Positions 22,785-32,798 are shown, counted from the first letter of the stretch. The stretch: 51,765 nucleotides of DNA from Candidatus Acidiferrales bacterium (GCA_030037525.1 JASHRC010000175.1:1-51765), one strand, 5' to 3'. Numbers and translations are program-made. Notes: generated by a model not told the origin, from the letters alone.

Positions 22785-24341
22785 TCAGTCGGTCGAGCCG
22801 CGGAGCACGCCATCGAGGATGCGGTGCTGGCGATCGGTGGGGCTCGCCATTTCATCGACGACCACGCGGCCGCCAACAACTTTGACCTCGAGTCCCGCGA
22901 CGGCCAGGAAACGGTTGTAGGGGATCTCCTCGGTGCCCGAAACGTAGCGGCTGAAGAAATCGGCGAAGCTCTGGCCGGAGACCTCTTCAATCACCGCACG
23001 GACGCCGGCGCTGTCGTCATAAAACCTTCGGTTCAGCCCATACTCCTGGTTCATCTGGCGCAGCACGTCGTCGAGAGACTTGCGGTTGTCGGTCCCATCG
23101 CGGATTGCCAGATCGAGCAGAACACCCACAATCTGGCCCTTGTTGTAGTAGGAGATGCTGTGGTCGGGCAGGTTGTAGATGTCGTATTTTTCAAGCCAGG
23201 CGTCCAGGCTCGATTCTTCGACGCTTTGCCAGGCGCGAGCGGGCCGCGACTCGAGATCGCCGATTTGCCGGGCGACATCGTCATAGAAGCGCAGCTTGGA
23301 CCAAAGCCCGGTCCGCTCGAGCGTAAGGGACGCGTAGAGGCTGGTGACGCCTTCGGCAAACCACAGCGCGCGCGTGTACTGCTCCTTTGAGTAATCGACC
23401 GGCTCGAGCGACTGCGGCCGAATGCGTTTCACATTCCAGACGTGAAAGAACTCATGCGCTGCGATCGGAATCGCGGCCTCGGTGGATACGGCCGAAATCG
23501 CGGCCGAGTTGCGATGCTCCATGCCTCCTCCCTCCACCTCACCCTCCGGCCCGATGTGGAAAAAGAAGGTGTATTCCTTGCCCGGCGAATCAAACGGCGG
23601 GCCGCCCATCAGTTCGAGTTGGTATTGCGTAATGCGACCGAGCGCGTCGGCGAGCAGCGCTCGATTCCAGGAGCGCGCGTCGACAACTACGCGGAAATGA
23701 GCTCCGGACTGAACGAAGTCCATTTCGTCAAATTGGCCCGCTTCGACCGGAGCGTCCACCAGCTGATCGTAGCTTGCGGCCGCATAGGTGTAGGCGCTGG
23801 GAGCGGTGAGCTCGGCGATCGTTCTCCATCCGGAGGGAATATCGACGAACTCGACCGTAACGTCTTCCTCCCGGCGCTCGGGCACGTACATCAGAATCTC
23901 GGCGAGATTCAGGAAGGCGTGGTGGGCGCTCAGTTGGGAATTGAAGGGGCCAGGATCATTCCATTCGATGGCGTAGTCGATTTGGAATGCGTTGTGGTCT
24001 TGGGGCTGGCATTGGCCTGCAAGCCAAAAGTGCCAGGTATCTTTGTCGATCTGGCGTTTGTCGAGCGGGACGGCCGTCGAAGCTGGACAAATGCCGCGAA
24101 GGGTCTGGAGGCGCTCTGAGAAGTCGCGAATGCGATACAAAGTGTTCCACGCAGGGAGGGCGGTCGTGACATCTCTGCCCTCGACCGGAATGATCATGGT
24201 CACGTGGAAAAGGTGCGCGGCCGGCTCGGCCAGCGAAACGCGATACCGGATTGTGGCAGACGCAGAGCCGGCGCCCAGCAACGCGCCCAGAAGACAAGAC
24301 ACAAACAACGGCCCGTGAAGACCGATCGGGTTCGCCCTCAT
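22785..24341 (-). CDS. M61 family (glycyl aminopeptidase-like) peptidase
   Basis: A 518-residue exported protease (signal peptide ending GSASA). The N-terminal beta domain (HLFHVTMIIPVEGRDVTTAL) is followed by a thermolysin-like catalytic domain with HEFFHVWN (HExxH) near residue 300, GGGMEHRNSA just before it and ALWFAEGVTSLYAS carrying the third ligand Glu. Many family members have a C-terminal PDZ domain; here the chain stops at a short strand region, so the PDZ is truncated. It starts within the ATGA overlap with mpl, indicating coupled translation. It should trim peptides in the periplasm. Confidence 0.9.
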   Translation of the reverse strand: MRANPIGLHGPLFVSCLLGALLGAGSASATIRYRVSLAEPAAHLFHVTMIIPVEGRDVTTALPAWNTLYRIRDFSERLQTLRGICPASTAVPLDKRQIDKDTWHFWLAGQCQPQDHNAFQIDYAIEWNDPGPFNSQLSAHHAFLNLAEILMYVPERREEDVTVEFVDIPSGWRTIAELTAPSAYTYAAASYDQLVDAPVEAGQFDEMDFVQSGAHFRVVVDARSWNRALLADALGRITQYQLELMGGPPFDSPGKEYTFFFHIGPEGEVEGGGMEHRNSAAISAVSTEAAIPIAAHEFFHVWNVKRIRPQSLEPVDYSKEQYTRALWFAEGVTSLYASLTLERTGLWSKLRFYDDVARQIGDLESRPARAWQSVEESSLDAWLEKYDIYNLPDHSISYYNKGQIVGVLLDLAIRDGTDNRKSLDDVLRQMNQEYGLNRRFYDDSAGVRAVIEEVSGQSFADFFSRYVSGTEEIPYNRFLAVAGLEVKVVGGRVVVDEMASPTDRQHRILDGVLRGSTD

Positions 24342-25777
24342 ACGCGGACACCGGCCCGCGCCTGGAGCCTTTCCAGCAGCTTAAACGTAAGGCCGTCAAA
24401 GCTGCCATTGGACATGATGAGGACCAGATCGCCGGGGTTGGCATTACTGGCAAGGTGTTCGGCGATCTCGTCGGCCGAGCCAAACGCTCTGGCCTGGCGG
24501 CCCCGCGCGCGAATCGATTGCGCGATTGCCTCAGGCGAGAGGCGCTCGCCCTCCTCAAGCAACTGGGCGCGACTGACGGGTCCGAAGAGCACGGCATCGG
24601 CAAGCCCGAGCGCCTCCGGCAGGGCCTGTTCGAACACTTTGCGCCGCATCGTGTTGGAGCGCGGCTCGACGGCTGCCCAGACCTTGCGGCCGGGCCAGCG
24701 CGTGCGTGCGGCCTCGAGCGTCAGACCCATGGCGGTCGGATGATGGGCAAAGTCTTCAACCACCAGCACGCCGCCCCCCTCACCCTTGACCTCCAGGCGG
24801 CGGCGCACGCTTTGAAACGTGGCGAGCGCCTGGGCGATCGAACCGCAGTCGACTCCGCTTCCATAGGCCAGCGCAGTCGCGGCGAGCGCGTCAAGCGCAT
24901 TGTGGCGACCGGGAACGGGAATGCGCATGCGTGCAATCTGCTTGCCGCGATATGCGACGCGAAACTCGGTCGCCGAACCCTGCCAGACAACGTCGCCTGC
25001 CGACCAATCGCACTGGGGCGTAAGACCGAAGGTCTCCACCGGGCAAAAGGCCTTTGCAACCACGCTCTCAAGTTCCGCGCTTTCGCCCCAACACAAGATT
25101 CTGCCGCGCCGCGGCACGAGATTCACCAGCCGGCGAAACTGCACGGCGATGGATGCCAGATCCGGGTAGATGTCAGCATGATCGAATTCAAGCGAAGTAA
25201 GAATCAGCTGGTCGGGATGATAGTGGAGAAACTTGGGCGCCTTGTCGAAAAACGCGGTGTCGTACTCATCGCCTTCGATGAGGAACTCCCGACCGCCGCC
25301 CAGGCCGTAGCTGCGGTCTCGGAAGTTGGGCGCCACTCCCCCCATCAGAAAATCGGGCCGGCGGCCAGCGACCTGAAAAATCCAGGCGAGCATGGCGGTC
25401 GTGGTTGTCTTGCCATGCGTACCGGCGACGACGATCGAAGTTTTCCCCGGCAGAAAATATTCTTCGATTAGCTGCGCCATCGAACCGTAGGGGATTTTTT
25501 CGTCGAGGATGTATTCGACTTCGGGATTGCCTCGCGATAGGGCGTTGCCGATCACGGCAAGATCAGGCGCCGGCTTGAGATTTTCGGCGCGGTACCCTTC
25601 GTTCCAGCCGATGCCCAGCGAATCGAGCAGCGTCGAAGCAGGCGGGTAGACGTTCACGTCGGAGCCGGTGACCTGATAGCCGCGCTCCTTCAACATGCCG
25701 GCCAGGGACGACATGGCCGAACCGGCAATCCCCAGCAGGTGGATATGGCGGATGGATCTGGTAAACGCCGCAGTCAT
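24338..25777 (-). CDS. mpl: UDP-MurNAc:L-Ala-gamma-D-Glu-meso-DAP ligase
   Basis: A 479-residue Mur-ligase-family enzyme. I start at MTAAFTRSIRHIHLLG (25777, AGAGG upstream); the longer frame adds 17 residues. The N-terminal UDP-binding domain has IHLLGIAGSAMSSLAGMLKE, the ATP-binding loop is AGTHGKTTTTAML, the central domain contains EGDEYDTAFFDKAPKF, and the C-terminal domain has the DFAHHPTA motif of Mpl. It re-attaches the recovered tripeptide L-Ala-gamma-D-Glu-mDAP to UDP-MurNAc in peptidoglycan recycling. The LD-carboxypeptidase next to it would produce that tripeptide, so the pair makes a recycling unit. Confidence 0.96.
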   Translation of the reverse strand: MTAAFTRSIRHIHLLGIAGSAMSSLAGMLKERGYQVTGSDVNVYPPASTLLDSLGIGWNEGYRAENLKPAPDLAVIGNALSRGNPEVEYILDEKIPYGSMAQLIEEYFLPGKTSIVVAGTHGKTTTTAMLAWIFQVAGRRPDFLMGGVAPNFRDRSYGLGGGREFLIEGDEYDTAFFDKAPKFLHYHPDQLILTSLEFDHADIYPDLASIAVQFRRLVNLVPRRGRILCWGESAELESVVAKAFCPVETFGLTPQCDWSAGDVVWQGSATEFRVAYRGKQIARMRIPVPGRHNALDALAATALAYGSGVDCGSIAQALATFQSVRRRLEVKGEGGGVLVVEDFAHHPTAMGLTLEAARTRWPGRKVWAAVEPRSNTMRRKVFEQALPEALGLADAVLFGPVSRAQLLEEGERLSPEAIAQSIRARGRQARAFGSADEIAEHLASNANPGDLVLIMSNGSFDGLTFKLLERLQARAGVRV

Positions 25778-25855
25778 TTCGCCTCTTTCCAAACCAGCAT
25801 CGAATTCACGTTCTCCTCCGCGCAGCATTGGCTCCCACGATGAGCTATCTGCAGA

Positions 25856-26809
25856 TCAGGGCACGCACGCCGCCTCGAGCAGTTCGAGCCTGGCAGGCGC
25901 GCCGCTCTCCCCCGCAGACCATAGACGTGCCCGCACGCCCAGAGGCAAGGTTAACATCGGGCGCGAAGTGTGGCCGATCGGCGCTCCCCAAACCGCCGGA
26001 ATTTCTGCCGGTTTGTGAGGGAGGATTCGGCGAGCGATGTCCCGGACCGTTTCACCTCCCCCAGAGGCTTCACAGTCGGGAAACTCTCCGAGGATGACCC
26101 CCGCAAGATCGCGCAGCTTGCCCGCCTGCTTCAAGTGCATCAGCGCGCGATCGACCTGATAGGGCTTCATGGCGCGATCTTCAAGCACCAAAATCGCGCC
26201 GGACGTATCGAGTTCCCAGGGAGTCCCGAGCGTTGATTCGACAAGCGTGAGGCAGCCGCCCAGGAGAATGCCTTCAGACTCGCCGGACACGAGCGACTCT
26301 CCCTTCAGGTCGATCTCCCACCCTTGCTTCGTCTCCGTCAGGGCGGTCAGGAGGCTTCGGCGATCATAGCCATTCCCAGCCCCCGCGCCACAATCAAAAT
26401 TTGTTGCGACCATCGGACCATAGAAAGTGATCCAGCGAAATTTCTGCCAGAGAAAAATCTGGAGGGATGTGATGTCGCTCGCGCCCAAAAGGATTTTGGG
26501 CTTTGCGGGCGCTTCGGAAAAGCATTCCACCAAGTAGTTGGAACCGTAACCGCCGCGCGAGCAGAAAATAGCGCGCGTTTCCGGATCCTCAAGCGCTTGG
26601 CCGAACGCCGCTGCGCGGCATGCCTTCGGTCCGGCAAAGAAACTCTCGCGGGCCAATACGGTCGTCCGATCGAGCTTGGGTCGATAGCCCAGGGCGACCA
26701 GCTCGTCTGAGCCCTTCTGTAAGCGGGCCTCTTCGACCGGGCTTGCCGGCGAAAGAACGGCGACTTGATCGCCGGGACGAAGTGCCGATGGCTTGAGAGC
26801 TTCCCTCAT
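25856..26809 (-). CDS. LD-carboxypeptidase (S66 family)
   Basis: A 317-residue cytoplasmic serine peptidase of the LdcA/MccF family. Landmarks are LRPGDQVAVLSPASPVEEAR, the CSRGGYGSNYLVE segment, the nucleophile in LLGASDITSLQ (Ser of GxSD), the GGCLTLVESTLGTPWE block and the C-terminal GAPIGHTSRPMLTLPLG with the catalytic His. LdcA removes the terminal D-Ala from murein tetrapeptides, giving the tripeptide that Mpl reuses. It lies 78 bases upstream of mpl on the same strand, which supports this role over MccF-type immunity. Confidence 0.93.
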   Translation of the reverse strand: MREALKPSALRPGDQVAVLSPASPVEEARLQKGSDELVALGYRPKLDRTTVLARESFFAGPKACRAAAFGQALEDPETRAIFCSRGGYGSNYLVECFSEAPAKPKILLGASDITSLQIFLWQKFRWITFYGPMVATNFDCGAGAGNGYDRRSLLTALTETKQGWEIDLKGESLVSGESEGILLGGCLTLVESTLGTPWELDTSGAILVLEDRAMKPYQVDRALMHLKQAGKLRDLAGVILGEFPDCEASGGGETVRDIARRILPHKPAEIPAVWGAPIGHTSRPMLTLPLGVRARLWSAGESGAPARLELLEAACVP

Positions 26810-26899
26810 GTGGCGCAGTCGAGAATACGGGAATAGGAAGGCACGAGTCTAGGAGCGGCGTGTCCGACCGAGAGCTAACGGTTACCAGCCCAAAATCGA

Positions 26900-27859
26900 C
26901 TAGCTGCCGCTCACGGTGAAGGAGAGCGCCCCCGACGTTCCGCCACCGGGAGCGGGGTTCGAGATATCGATGCTGGCTGTTGCCATGGCAGCAGCCGCTT
27001 GAGCAATGTCGTCGGCCGAAACCAGCACGATGACCTGGGAGCTGCTCAGGTAGGCGACTGCCAGGGGCGTGACTATCGCGCCCACGGTCCAATTGGCTGT
27101 CGACAGAGGGGTGAAGCCGGAGCCCGAAACCAACACTTCGGTGTCGCCACTGCCGGCCGCGACGCTCGAAGGCCTGAGCGACGATGCAGTCGGCTTCGGA
27201 TTGTTAGGCCCCGTGATCGGAAAAGTCACCGATTGCGAACCCACGACCAGGTTGGGCGTGAACACGGCAACGCTGGCGGAGCCAGCCGACGCGATATCGT
27301 TGGCCGGAACCGAGGCGGTAACCTGGGTTGAGTTGACGAAGGTGGTTGACAGCACAGCGCCGTTCCAGGTGACGGCGTCGTTCGCGGCGAAATTGCTGCC
27401 GTTCACGGTTAGGGCAAAAGCGGCACCGCCGGCTTTGGCGCTGGCAGGCGACAGCGAACCGACAACCGGCGCGCCGGGAACGAGGCTCTCAACGGTGAAA
27501 GCCACGGCCGTGGATTCTCCTCCGCCGGGGGCGGGGTTGATCACTGTGACGTTCACTGTTCCCGGCAAGGCCACGTCAGAGGCAAAGATTTGGACTTCGA
27601 GTTCGCCGGTCGTCTGATTAAGCGTGGTCGAGCGCGAAAAGCCGTTCCAATAGACGAAGGAAGCGCCCTTCGAAGCGGTGGCCACAAACCCCGTACCCAC
27701 GACCGACAGGGTAAAACCAGGGCTTCCGACGACGATGTTCGACGGGAAGAGGTTGGAGATTGCGGGCGTGGCATTGAAGGGAGGCGTACTACTACCACAG
27801 CCGCTCGCCAGCGCGCTTCCGGCCATCGACACGAGCACAGCCCAACGCCGCCAGTTCAA
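26900..27859 (-). CDS. IPT/TIG-domain lipoprotein
   Basis: A 319-residue lipoprotein. I choose the TTG at 27859 (GGAGG 8 bases upstream), which gives a normal lipoprotein signal NWRRWAVLVSMAGSALASGC with lipobox ASGC. The mature part is three or more IPT/TIG immunoglobulin-like repeats, each with a PxISxLxPxxxxxGxxxFxLxVxGxxF pattern (ISNLFPSNIVVGSPGFTLSV; VGSLSPASAKAGGAAFALTV; ASSLRPSSVAAGSGDTEVLV). Such proteins are abundant in Acidobacteriota and probably act at the cell surface in adhesion or polysaccharide binding. The longer frame to 27958 lacks a signal at its start. Confidence 0.85.
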   Translation of the reverse strand: MNWRRWAVLVSMAGSALASGCGSSTPPFNATPAISNLFPSNIVVGSPGFTLSVVGTGFVATASKGASFVYWNGFSRSTTLNQTTGELEVQIFASDVALPGTVNVTVINPAPGGGESTAVAFTVESLVPGAPVVGSLSPASAKAGGAAFALTVNGSNFAANDAVTWNGAVLSTTFVNSTQVTASVPANDIASAGSASVAVFTPNLVVGSQSVTFPITGPNNPKPTASSLRPSSVAAGSGDTEVLVSGSGFTPLSTANWTVGAIVTPLAVAYLSSSQVIVLVSADDIAQAAAAMATASIDISNPAPGGGTSGALSFTVSGS

Positions 27860-28025
27860 ATCCTCTGCCTCCAAGGTTTCTAAGGGAATCCGGGAGCCAC
27901 CTGCGGAGCGGCCAGGAAGGCGAAGACCTGGCTGCCAGACGGCACCGATTGATAGCATTCCCCGCTCGACGCGTCAACTCGGATTCGGTTTCGGGCGCAA
28001 GGGTTGCCGCATGCGGGAAATGACT

Positions 28026-28934
28026 CTAGAGCCTGAACGTGGTCAGGCGGGCAAATTGCTTAGCGCGTGCCACAATTTCCGGCCGTGTGACCGTGGCCAA
28101 ACGCTCGACGCCAAATTGTTCCACGGTGAAGCTCGCGACTACGGAACCGTAGACCATGGCCGACCGCAGGGTCTGCTCGGTGATACGTCCCTTGCTTGCC
28201 AGATAACCCATCAATCCGCCGGCGAAGGTGTCCCCCGCCCCGGTCGGGTCGCGTACCTCCTCAAGCGGAAAGGCCGGGACGGCAAACACAAACCCTCGGT
28301 GGACCATGATGGCGCCGTTTTCACCGCGCTTGATAATCAGCGTTTGGGGACCCATTTTGAAGACGTGCCGCGCGGCGCGAAACAGATTGTGCTCTCCGGT
28401 AAGCTGGCGGGTCTCGTCATCGTTGATGGTCAGAATCTGCACGTGCTTCAGAGTTTCCCTCAACTCCGCGGGGGTGCCGCTGATCCAGTAATTCATGGTG
28501 TCGAGCCCGACAGACTTCGGTTTCCGGCGAATCTGCCTTAGGACCAAGCGCTGTAGCGCAGGGTCGATATTGCCGAGGAAGACGTGCTCGGAATCGCGAT
28601 ACGCTTTCGGCAACTTGGGCCGGAAGGACGCGAAGACATTCAACTCGGTGGCGAGCGTGGTGCGCTCGTTCATGTTCTGGCTGTAGCGGCCAGCCCAGAA
28701 GAAGGACTTGCCAGAAACCCGTTCCAGGCCGGTGAGGTCGATTTTGCGGCCGCGAAAGACGGCTTGGTCTTCTTCGGTGAAGTCCTCGCCTACGATCCCG
28801 ACCAGGCGAACCGTGGTGAAGTGACTGGCGGCCAAGGCGAAATAAGTGGCTGCGCCACCAAGCGTGCGGTCGACTTTTCCGAAGGGCGTTTCGATTGAGT
28901 CAAATGCGACCGATCCAACTACCAGAAGCGACAT
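28026..28934 (-). CDS. PfkB family sugar/nucleoside kinase
   Basis: A 302-residue ribokinase-family kinase. The start MSLLVVGSVAFDSIETPFGK (28934) follows GGGAG; two upstream starts add non-homologous residues. The GGAATYFALAASHF signature 1 and the C-terminal signature 2 RDPTGAGDTFAGGLMGYLAS with the catalytic Asp are intact. It phosphorylates the hydroxymethyl of a sugar or nucleoside using ATP. It lies 91 bases downstream of the methylthioadenosine phosphorylase gene on the same strand, so a role in nucleoside or methylthioribose salvage is possible but not shown. Confidence 0.92.
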   Translation of the reverse strand: MSLLVVGSVAFDSIETPFGKVDRTLGGAATYFALAASHFTTVRLVGIVGEDFTEEDQAVFRGRKIDLTGLERVSGKSFFWAGRYSQNMNERTTLATELNVFASFRPKLPKAYRDSEHVFLGNIDPALQRLVLRQIRRKPKSVGLDTMNYWISGTPAELRETLKHVQILTINDDETRQLTGEHNLFRAARHVFKMGPQTLIIKRGENGAIMVHRGFVFAVPAFPLEEVRDPTGAGDTFAGGLMGYLASKGRITEQTLRSAMVYGSVVASFTVEQFGVERLATVTRPEIVARAKQFARLTTFRL

Positions 28935-29024
28935 GGACGCTCCCATTTTCACGCGGCGGCCGAACGCCACCGCAGCAATGGATGCAATTACGGGGAAACT
29001 CGAATGCGCCGCCAGACCGATGGC

Positions 29025-29903
29025 TTACATGTATTTGCCGATAATCGGCGCCAGGCGTCTCTTGGCCGCCGCGGGTATTTTTTTGTGATCGGTCAGAATC
29101 GCGTGCGCCAGAGCCGATCCGCACTTGCACGCCCGCTGGCCATCGAGTGTGCGCACTACTTCCCGAATGGCGCGCTGCACGCTATCCGCATTCTTGTGCA
29201 GATAACCGATGATCATGTCGACGGTGACCGAATCGTGCTGCGGATGCCAGCAATCGTAATCGGTGATCATGGCGAAGGTAGCGTAGCAAAGTTCCGCTTC
29301 GCGCGCGAGTTTGGCTTCGGTGAGATTGGTCATGCCGATGACGTCGAAGCGAAGCTGACGATAAGTGTGCGATTCGGCCAGGGTGGAGAACGCCGGGCCC
29401 TCCATACAGACATAGGTGCCGCCATGGTGAGCTTTCACTCCGACGCGCTCGCAGGCCTCGGCGAGGAGTCCCGACAGCCGAGGGCAAGTGGGCTTGTCGA
29501 AGGCGATATGGGCGACCACGCCTTGGCCGAAGAAGGTGGCCTTGCGCCCTCGAGTGCGATCGAAGAATTGGCTGGGGATTAGGAACTCGGTAGGCGCGAG
29601 ATCTTCCCGCAGCGAGCCCACGGCGCTGACGGAGATGATTTGCTCAACCCCCATCATCTTCATCGCGCAGATGTTGGCCCGATAGTTGATCTCCGAAGGC
29701 GAGAACAGATGGCCCCGACCGTGGCGCGCGAGAAAGGCAACGCGCCGGCCTTCTAGGGTGCCGACCACGAGGGCGTCGGAGGGAGGGCCGAACGGAGTCC
29801 TCACGCGGGTCTCGCGCACATCGCTGAGGCCCTCCATTTGATACAAACCGCTGCCACCCATGATGCCGATCCGGACCGGCTCGGTTCTTTTCCCCTTGGG
29901 CAT
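29025..29903 (-). CDS. mtnP: S-methyl-5'-thioadenosine phosphorylase
   Basis: A 292-residue trimeric PNP-family enzyme. Phosphate-binding residues lie in GIMGGSGLY and FLARHGRGHLFSPSEINYRA; the base-binding part is in FDVIGMTNLTEAKLAREAEL, typical of MTAP rather than guanosine phosphorylase, and CMEGPAFSTLAESH is conserved. It splits methylthioadenosine (from polyamine and quorum-signal synthesis) into adenine and 5-methylthioribose-1-phosphate. The start is 21 bases into the ORF from GAGCAGG, giving MPKGKRTEPVRIG. It pairs with the PfkB kinase downstream. Confidence 0.95.
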   Translation of the reverse strand: MPKGKRTEPVRIGIMGGSGLYQMEGLSDVRETRVRTPFGPPSDALVVGTLEGRRVAFLARHGRGHLFSPSEINYRANICAMKMMGVEQIISVSAVGSLREDLAPTEFLIPSQFFDRTRGRKATFFGQGVVAHIAFDKPTCPRLSGLLAEACERVGVKAHHGGTYVCMEGPAFSTLAESHTYRQLRFDVIGMTNLTEAKLAREAELCYATFAMITDYDCWHPQHDSVTVDMIIGYLHKNADSVQRAIREVVRTLDGQRACKCGSALAHAILTDHKKIPAAAKRRLAPIIGKYM

Positions 29904-29947
29904 GCCTGCTCCTGAAACGGGTCTGTAGTGCCGGGAACAGAGTCAAT

Positions 29948-30784
29948 CTAGCCGATACTCAAGGGCTCGGCTTCCCAATCGCCGTCGCGGCTGCGAAGAT
30001 AGGCGGCAGGAACACGCGGGTCATGCGCGAATAGCGCGATCCATCCCTCGCGAACCGCTTCGGAAATCCACCGCTTCTTATTTTCAAGCGTGGTCATAGG
30101 GAACAGATCGTACCCCATAATCCACGGCAGAGGGAGATGCGCGGGGGTGGGGACCAGATCGGCGAAGAAAAAGGCGGTTTGCCCCCCTCCGGTCAACTTG
30201 ACGCACTGCATGTGCGCGGTGTGACCGGGCACGCGAACCAGTTCGACGCCCGGCGTCACCGTGTGCTCACCTTCGAGAAGAAACAGTCTGTCGGCCGCCC
30301 CCACGGGGCTGAAATTTTCCTGAACATAACTGGACTTATCGCGCTCATTCGGGCGCATGGCATGATCGAGCTCCCCGGCTTGTACAAGATAGTGGGCGTT
30401 CGGGAAGGTCGGGATGATTTCACCCTTTCTGACGCAAGTGTTTCCGCCGCAATGATCGAAGTGGAGATGCGTGTTGATGACGATGTCGATGTCCTCGGGC
30501 CGCAAATCCAGGGCCCGCAGGCCATCGAGGAGAAATGGGCCGTCCAGACCGTAGATGTCGCGCAGTTTCTGGCTCATTTTGCCGCCCGCGCCGCTGTCGA
30601 CCAAAATTCTTTTGCCGCCGGCGCGGATGACCAAGCAATTCATGGCCAGCGCGATGCGGTTCCGCGTGTCGGGAGGCATCTTTTTCTCCCACAGGGGACG
30701 CGGAACGACTCCGAACATCGCCCCGCCGTCCAGAAGAACGTGCCCGTCGGAAACAATGTGAAATTCGAGGTCGCCGAGTTTCAA
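29948..30784 (-). CDS. MBL-fold metallo-hydrolase
   Basis: A 278-residue enzyme of the metallo-beta-lactamase fold, lactonase-like branch. The metal motif is NTHLHFDHCGG (HxHxDH), later ligands are in RVPGHTAHMQ and the Asp of FFFADLVPTPAH, and a final His is in ALFAHDPRVPA. Such proteins hydrolyse lactones, thioesters or phosphodiesters. The ATG overlaps the meaB stop (ATGA), so the two genes are translated together; why a lactonase-like enzyme should be coupled to MeaB is unclear. Confidence 0.92.
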   Translation of the reverse strand: MKLGDLEFHIVSDGHVLLDGGAMFGVVPRPLWEKKMPPDTRNRIALAMNCLVIRAGGKRILVDSGAGGKMSQKLRDIYGLDGPFLLDGLRALDLRPEDIDIVINTHLHFDHCGGNTCVRKGEIIPTFPNAHYLVQAGELDHAMRPNERDKSSYVQENFSPVGAADRLFLLEGEHTVTPGVELVRVPGHTAHMQCVKLTGGGQTAFFFADLVPTPAHLPLPWIMGYDLFPMTTLENKKRWISEAVREGWIALFAHDPRVPAAYLRSRDGDWEAEPLSIG

Positions 30785-31740
30785 GAGCCGCTCCTTCCAA
30801 GGATCTCGCTGACTGCGCTGTAGGGGTCTTTTTTTCGCGCGGCCACCTGCTCGACAATCAAGTCAAACTCCGCCTCGCTCATCCCCTTGGCTAAGACCCG
30901 CTCGACGGCGCGTCTTTCAAGCAAGCGCAGGAGCCAATCTTTCCAGTAGGCGAGAGCCTTTGCGGAGCGGTCCTTGGCCTCGCAAAGGTGCTGGCGGAAA
31001 CGCTCGATTTGGCTGGCAAGTTCATCGATGCCTCGGCTCTCTGTGGCGACGGTGCGAACCACCGGGCACCGCCAGCCGTCACGTTCCGGGACCAGCTGCA
31101 AAACGGCGCGGGTTTGTTCTTCAAGCTTTTCGGCGCCCTCGCGCTCCGCTTTGTTGATGACGAAAATGTCGGCAATTTCCATGAGGCCGGCCTTGAGGCT
31201 CTGAACATCATCTCCCAAACCGGGCACCAGCACGACCACTGTGCAATCGGCCAGGCGAACGATTTCAACCTCGCCCTGGCCGACGCCGACCGTCTCGATC
31301 AGGATCATATCTTTGCCGGCCGCATCGAGCAGAAGCGCCGTATCGCCAGTCGCTTGCGCCAGGCCGCCGAGGTAGCCGCGCGTGGCCATCGAGCGAATGA
31401 AGATGCCTTCGTCGGAGGCGTGGCCCTGCATGCGGATGCGATCGCCCAAAATTGCGCCGCCACTGAAGGGGCTCGAGGGATCGATCGCGATGATACCGAC
31501 GCTCTTGTTCTGCAAGCGATAGCAGGCGGCCAGCTTGTCAACCAGCGTGCTTTTGCCCGTTCCAGGCGCGCCGGTGACGCCTACACGACAGGCACGGCCC
31601 GTATAGGGGAAGAGTTCTCTCAGGAGCGATTCGGCTTCGGGCGAGCGATTTTCAATGGCGGAAACGGCGCGGGAGATGGCCCGTATGTTACCCGCGCGCA
31701 CTTGCGCGGCCCACTTCTCAACCGTTCGAGTCGTCGGCAT
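30781..31740 (-). CDS. meaB: Methylmalonyl-CoA mutase chaperone GTPase
   Basis: A 319-residue MeaB/ArgK G3E GTPase. I start at MPTTRTVEKWAAQVRAGNIR (31740); the frame reaches 31815 but those residues do not fit the family. P-loop GVTGAPGTGKSTLVDKL, switch I DPSSPFSGGAILGDRIRM, Walker B ETVGVGQ and base-specificity NKAE are in order. MeaB protects and gates the B12-dependent methylmalonyl-CoA mutase. The mutase genes lie about 6 kb away on the other strand (37378-39553), so both halves of the system are in this window. Confidence 0.95.
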   Translation of the reverse strand: MPTTRTVEKWAAQVRAGNIRAISRAVSAIENRSPEAESLLRELFPYTGRACRVGVTGAPGTGKSTLVDKLAACYRLQNKSVGIIAIDPSSPFSGGAILGDRIRMQGHASDEGIFIRSMATRGYLGGLAQATGDTALLLDAAGKDMILIETVGVGQGEVEIVRLADCTVVVLVPGLGDDVQSLKAGLMEIADIFVINKAEREGAEKLEEQTRAVLQLVPERDGWRCPVVRTVATESRGIDELASQIERFRQHLCEAKDRSAKALAYWKDWLLRLLERRAVERVLAKGMSEAEFDLIVEQVAARKKDPYSAVSEILGRSGS

Positions 31741-31820
31741 GGCAATGGCAGAGGGGCACCGAAGTGAGTTTACCCTGAGAGCGCCGGCGCGCGGGCCGAT
31801 TTCGATACACAGCAAGCCGA

Positions 31821-32798
31821 TTAGGCCGAGCGGGAGGGATTGCCGGAGCCGGGCTTGGCGCCAGAATATTCGTCGTAAGCCTTGATGATCCGCTGCACGA
31901 GGCTGTGACGGACCACATCGCGCTCGTCGAAATAGATGAGCTTGATGCCTTCGATTTTGCCGACGACTTCGATGGCTTCGACCAGCCCGGATCGCCGAGT
32001 GTCGGGCAGATCGATTTGGGTGATATCACCCGTGATGACGGCCTTGGAATTGAAGCCCAGACGGGTCAGGAACATCTTCATCTGCTCGCTGGTGGTGTTC
32101 TGAGCTTCATCGAGAATCACGAAAGAATCATTGAGTGTGCGGCCGCGCATGAAGGCGAGCGGAGCCACTTCGATAATGTCCTTTTCCAAGAAGCGCTCGA
32201 GCTTATCCGCTTCCAGAAGGTCGTGCAGCGCATCGTACAGCGGCCGCATGTAGGGATCGACCTTTTCCTGCAATGTCCCGGGAAGGAACCCCAGGCGCTC
32301 GCCGGCTTCTACGGCCGGTCGCGCCAGAATGATGCGATTCACCTGTTTGGAAAGCAGCTCGGATACGGCCATGGCCACGGCAAGATAGGTCTTTCCCGTG
32401 CCGCCCGGACCGATGGCGAAAACCATATCGAAGGTCTCCAGCGCCTCAATGTAGCTCTTCTGGTTGGCGCTCTTGGGTGCGATGCTCTTCCGGCCGAGCA
32501 GTCGCGTGCGGGCGGGCGAAAACGCCCCGTGCAGGGTAGAGGTGGGCTCTTCGGAGGCGACGCGGAGCAGCGCTTTCACTTCGCGACTGTCGGGAATGCG
32601 GCCGTCGCGAACGCGGTCGTTATACGCGCCGAAAATGCGCGCGGCGCGCTCGACTTGCCCCGGCTCCCCCTCGATTTCGATGTCGTTGTCTTTCAGGTGC
32701 GTGCGGACCTGTAAAGCGGACTCCAAAAACTTCAGATTCTCATCGAGGGGGCCGAAGAGCTCGCTGATCCCCCCGGTGATTCGGACGGTTTGTTTCAT
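31821..32798 (-). CDS. PhoH family ATPase
   Basis: A 325-residue PhoH-type protein with an N-terminal KH-like region ([20 protein letters not shown]) and a PhoH ATPase: Walker [18 protein letters not shown] near residue 125, [20 protein letters not shown], Walker [17 protein letters not shown] and the [20 protein letters not shown] sensor. I start at MKQT (32798), the family start; the frame continues to 32960 without homology. The family (YbeZ-like) binds RNA and is linked to rRNA processing with YbeY. No ybeY is seen here. Confidence 0.93.
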   Translation of the reverse strand: MKQTVRITGGISELFGPLDENLKFLESALQVRTHLKDNDIEIEGEPGQVERAARIFGAYNDRVRDGRIPDSREVKALLRVASEEPTSTLHGAFSPARTRLLGRKSIAPKSANQKSYIEALETFDMVFAIGPGGTGKTYLAVAMAVSELLSKQVNRIILARPAVEAGERLGFLPGTLQEKVDPYMRPLYDALHDLLEADKLERFLEKDIIEVAPLAFMRGRTLNDSFVILDEAQNTTSEQMKMFLTRLGFNSKAVITGDITQIDLPDTRRSGLVEAIEVVGKIEGIKLIYFDERDVVRHSLVQRIIKAYDEYSGAKPGSGNPSRSA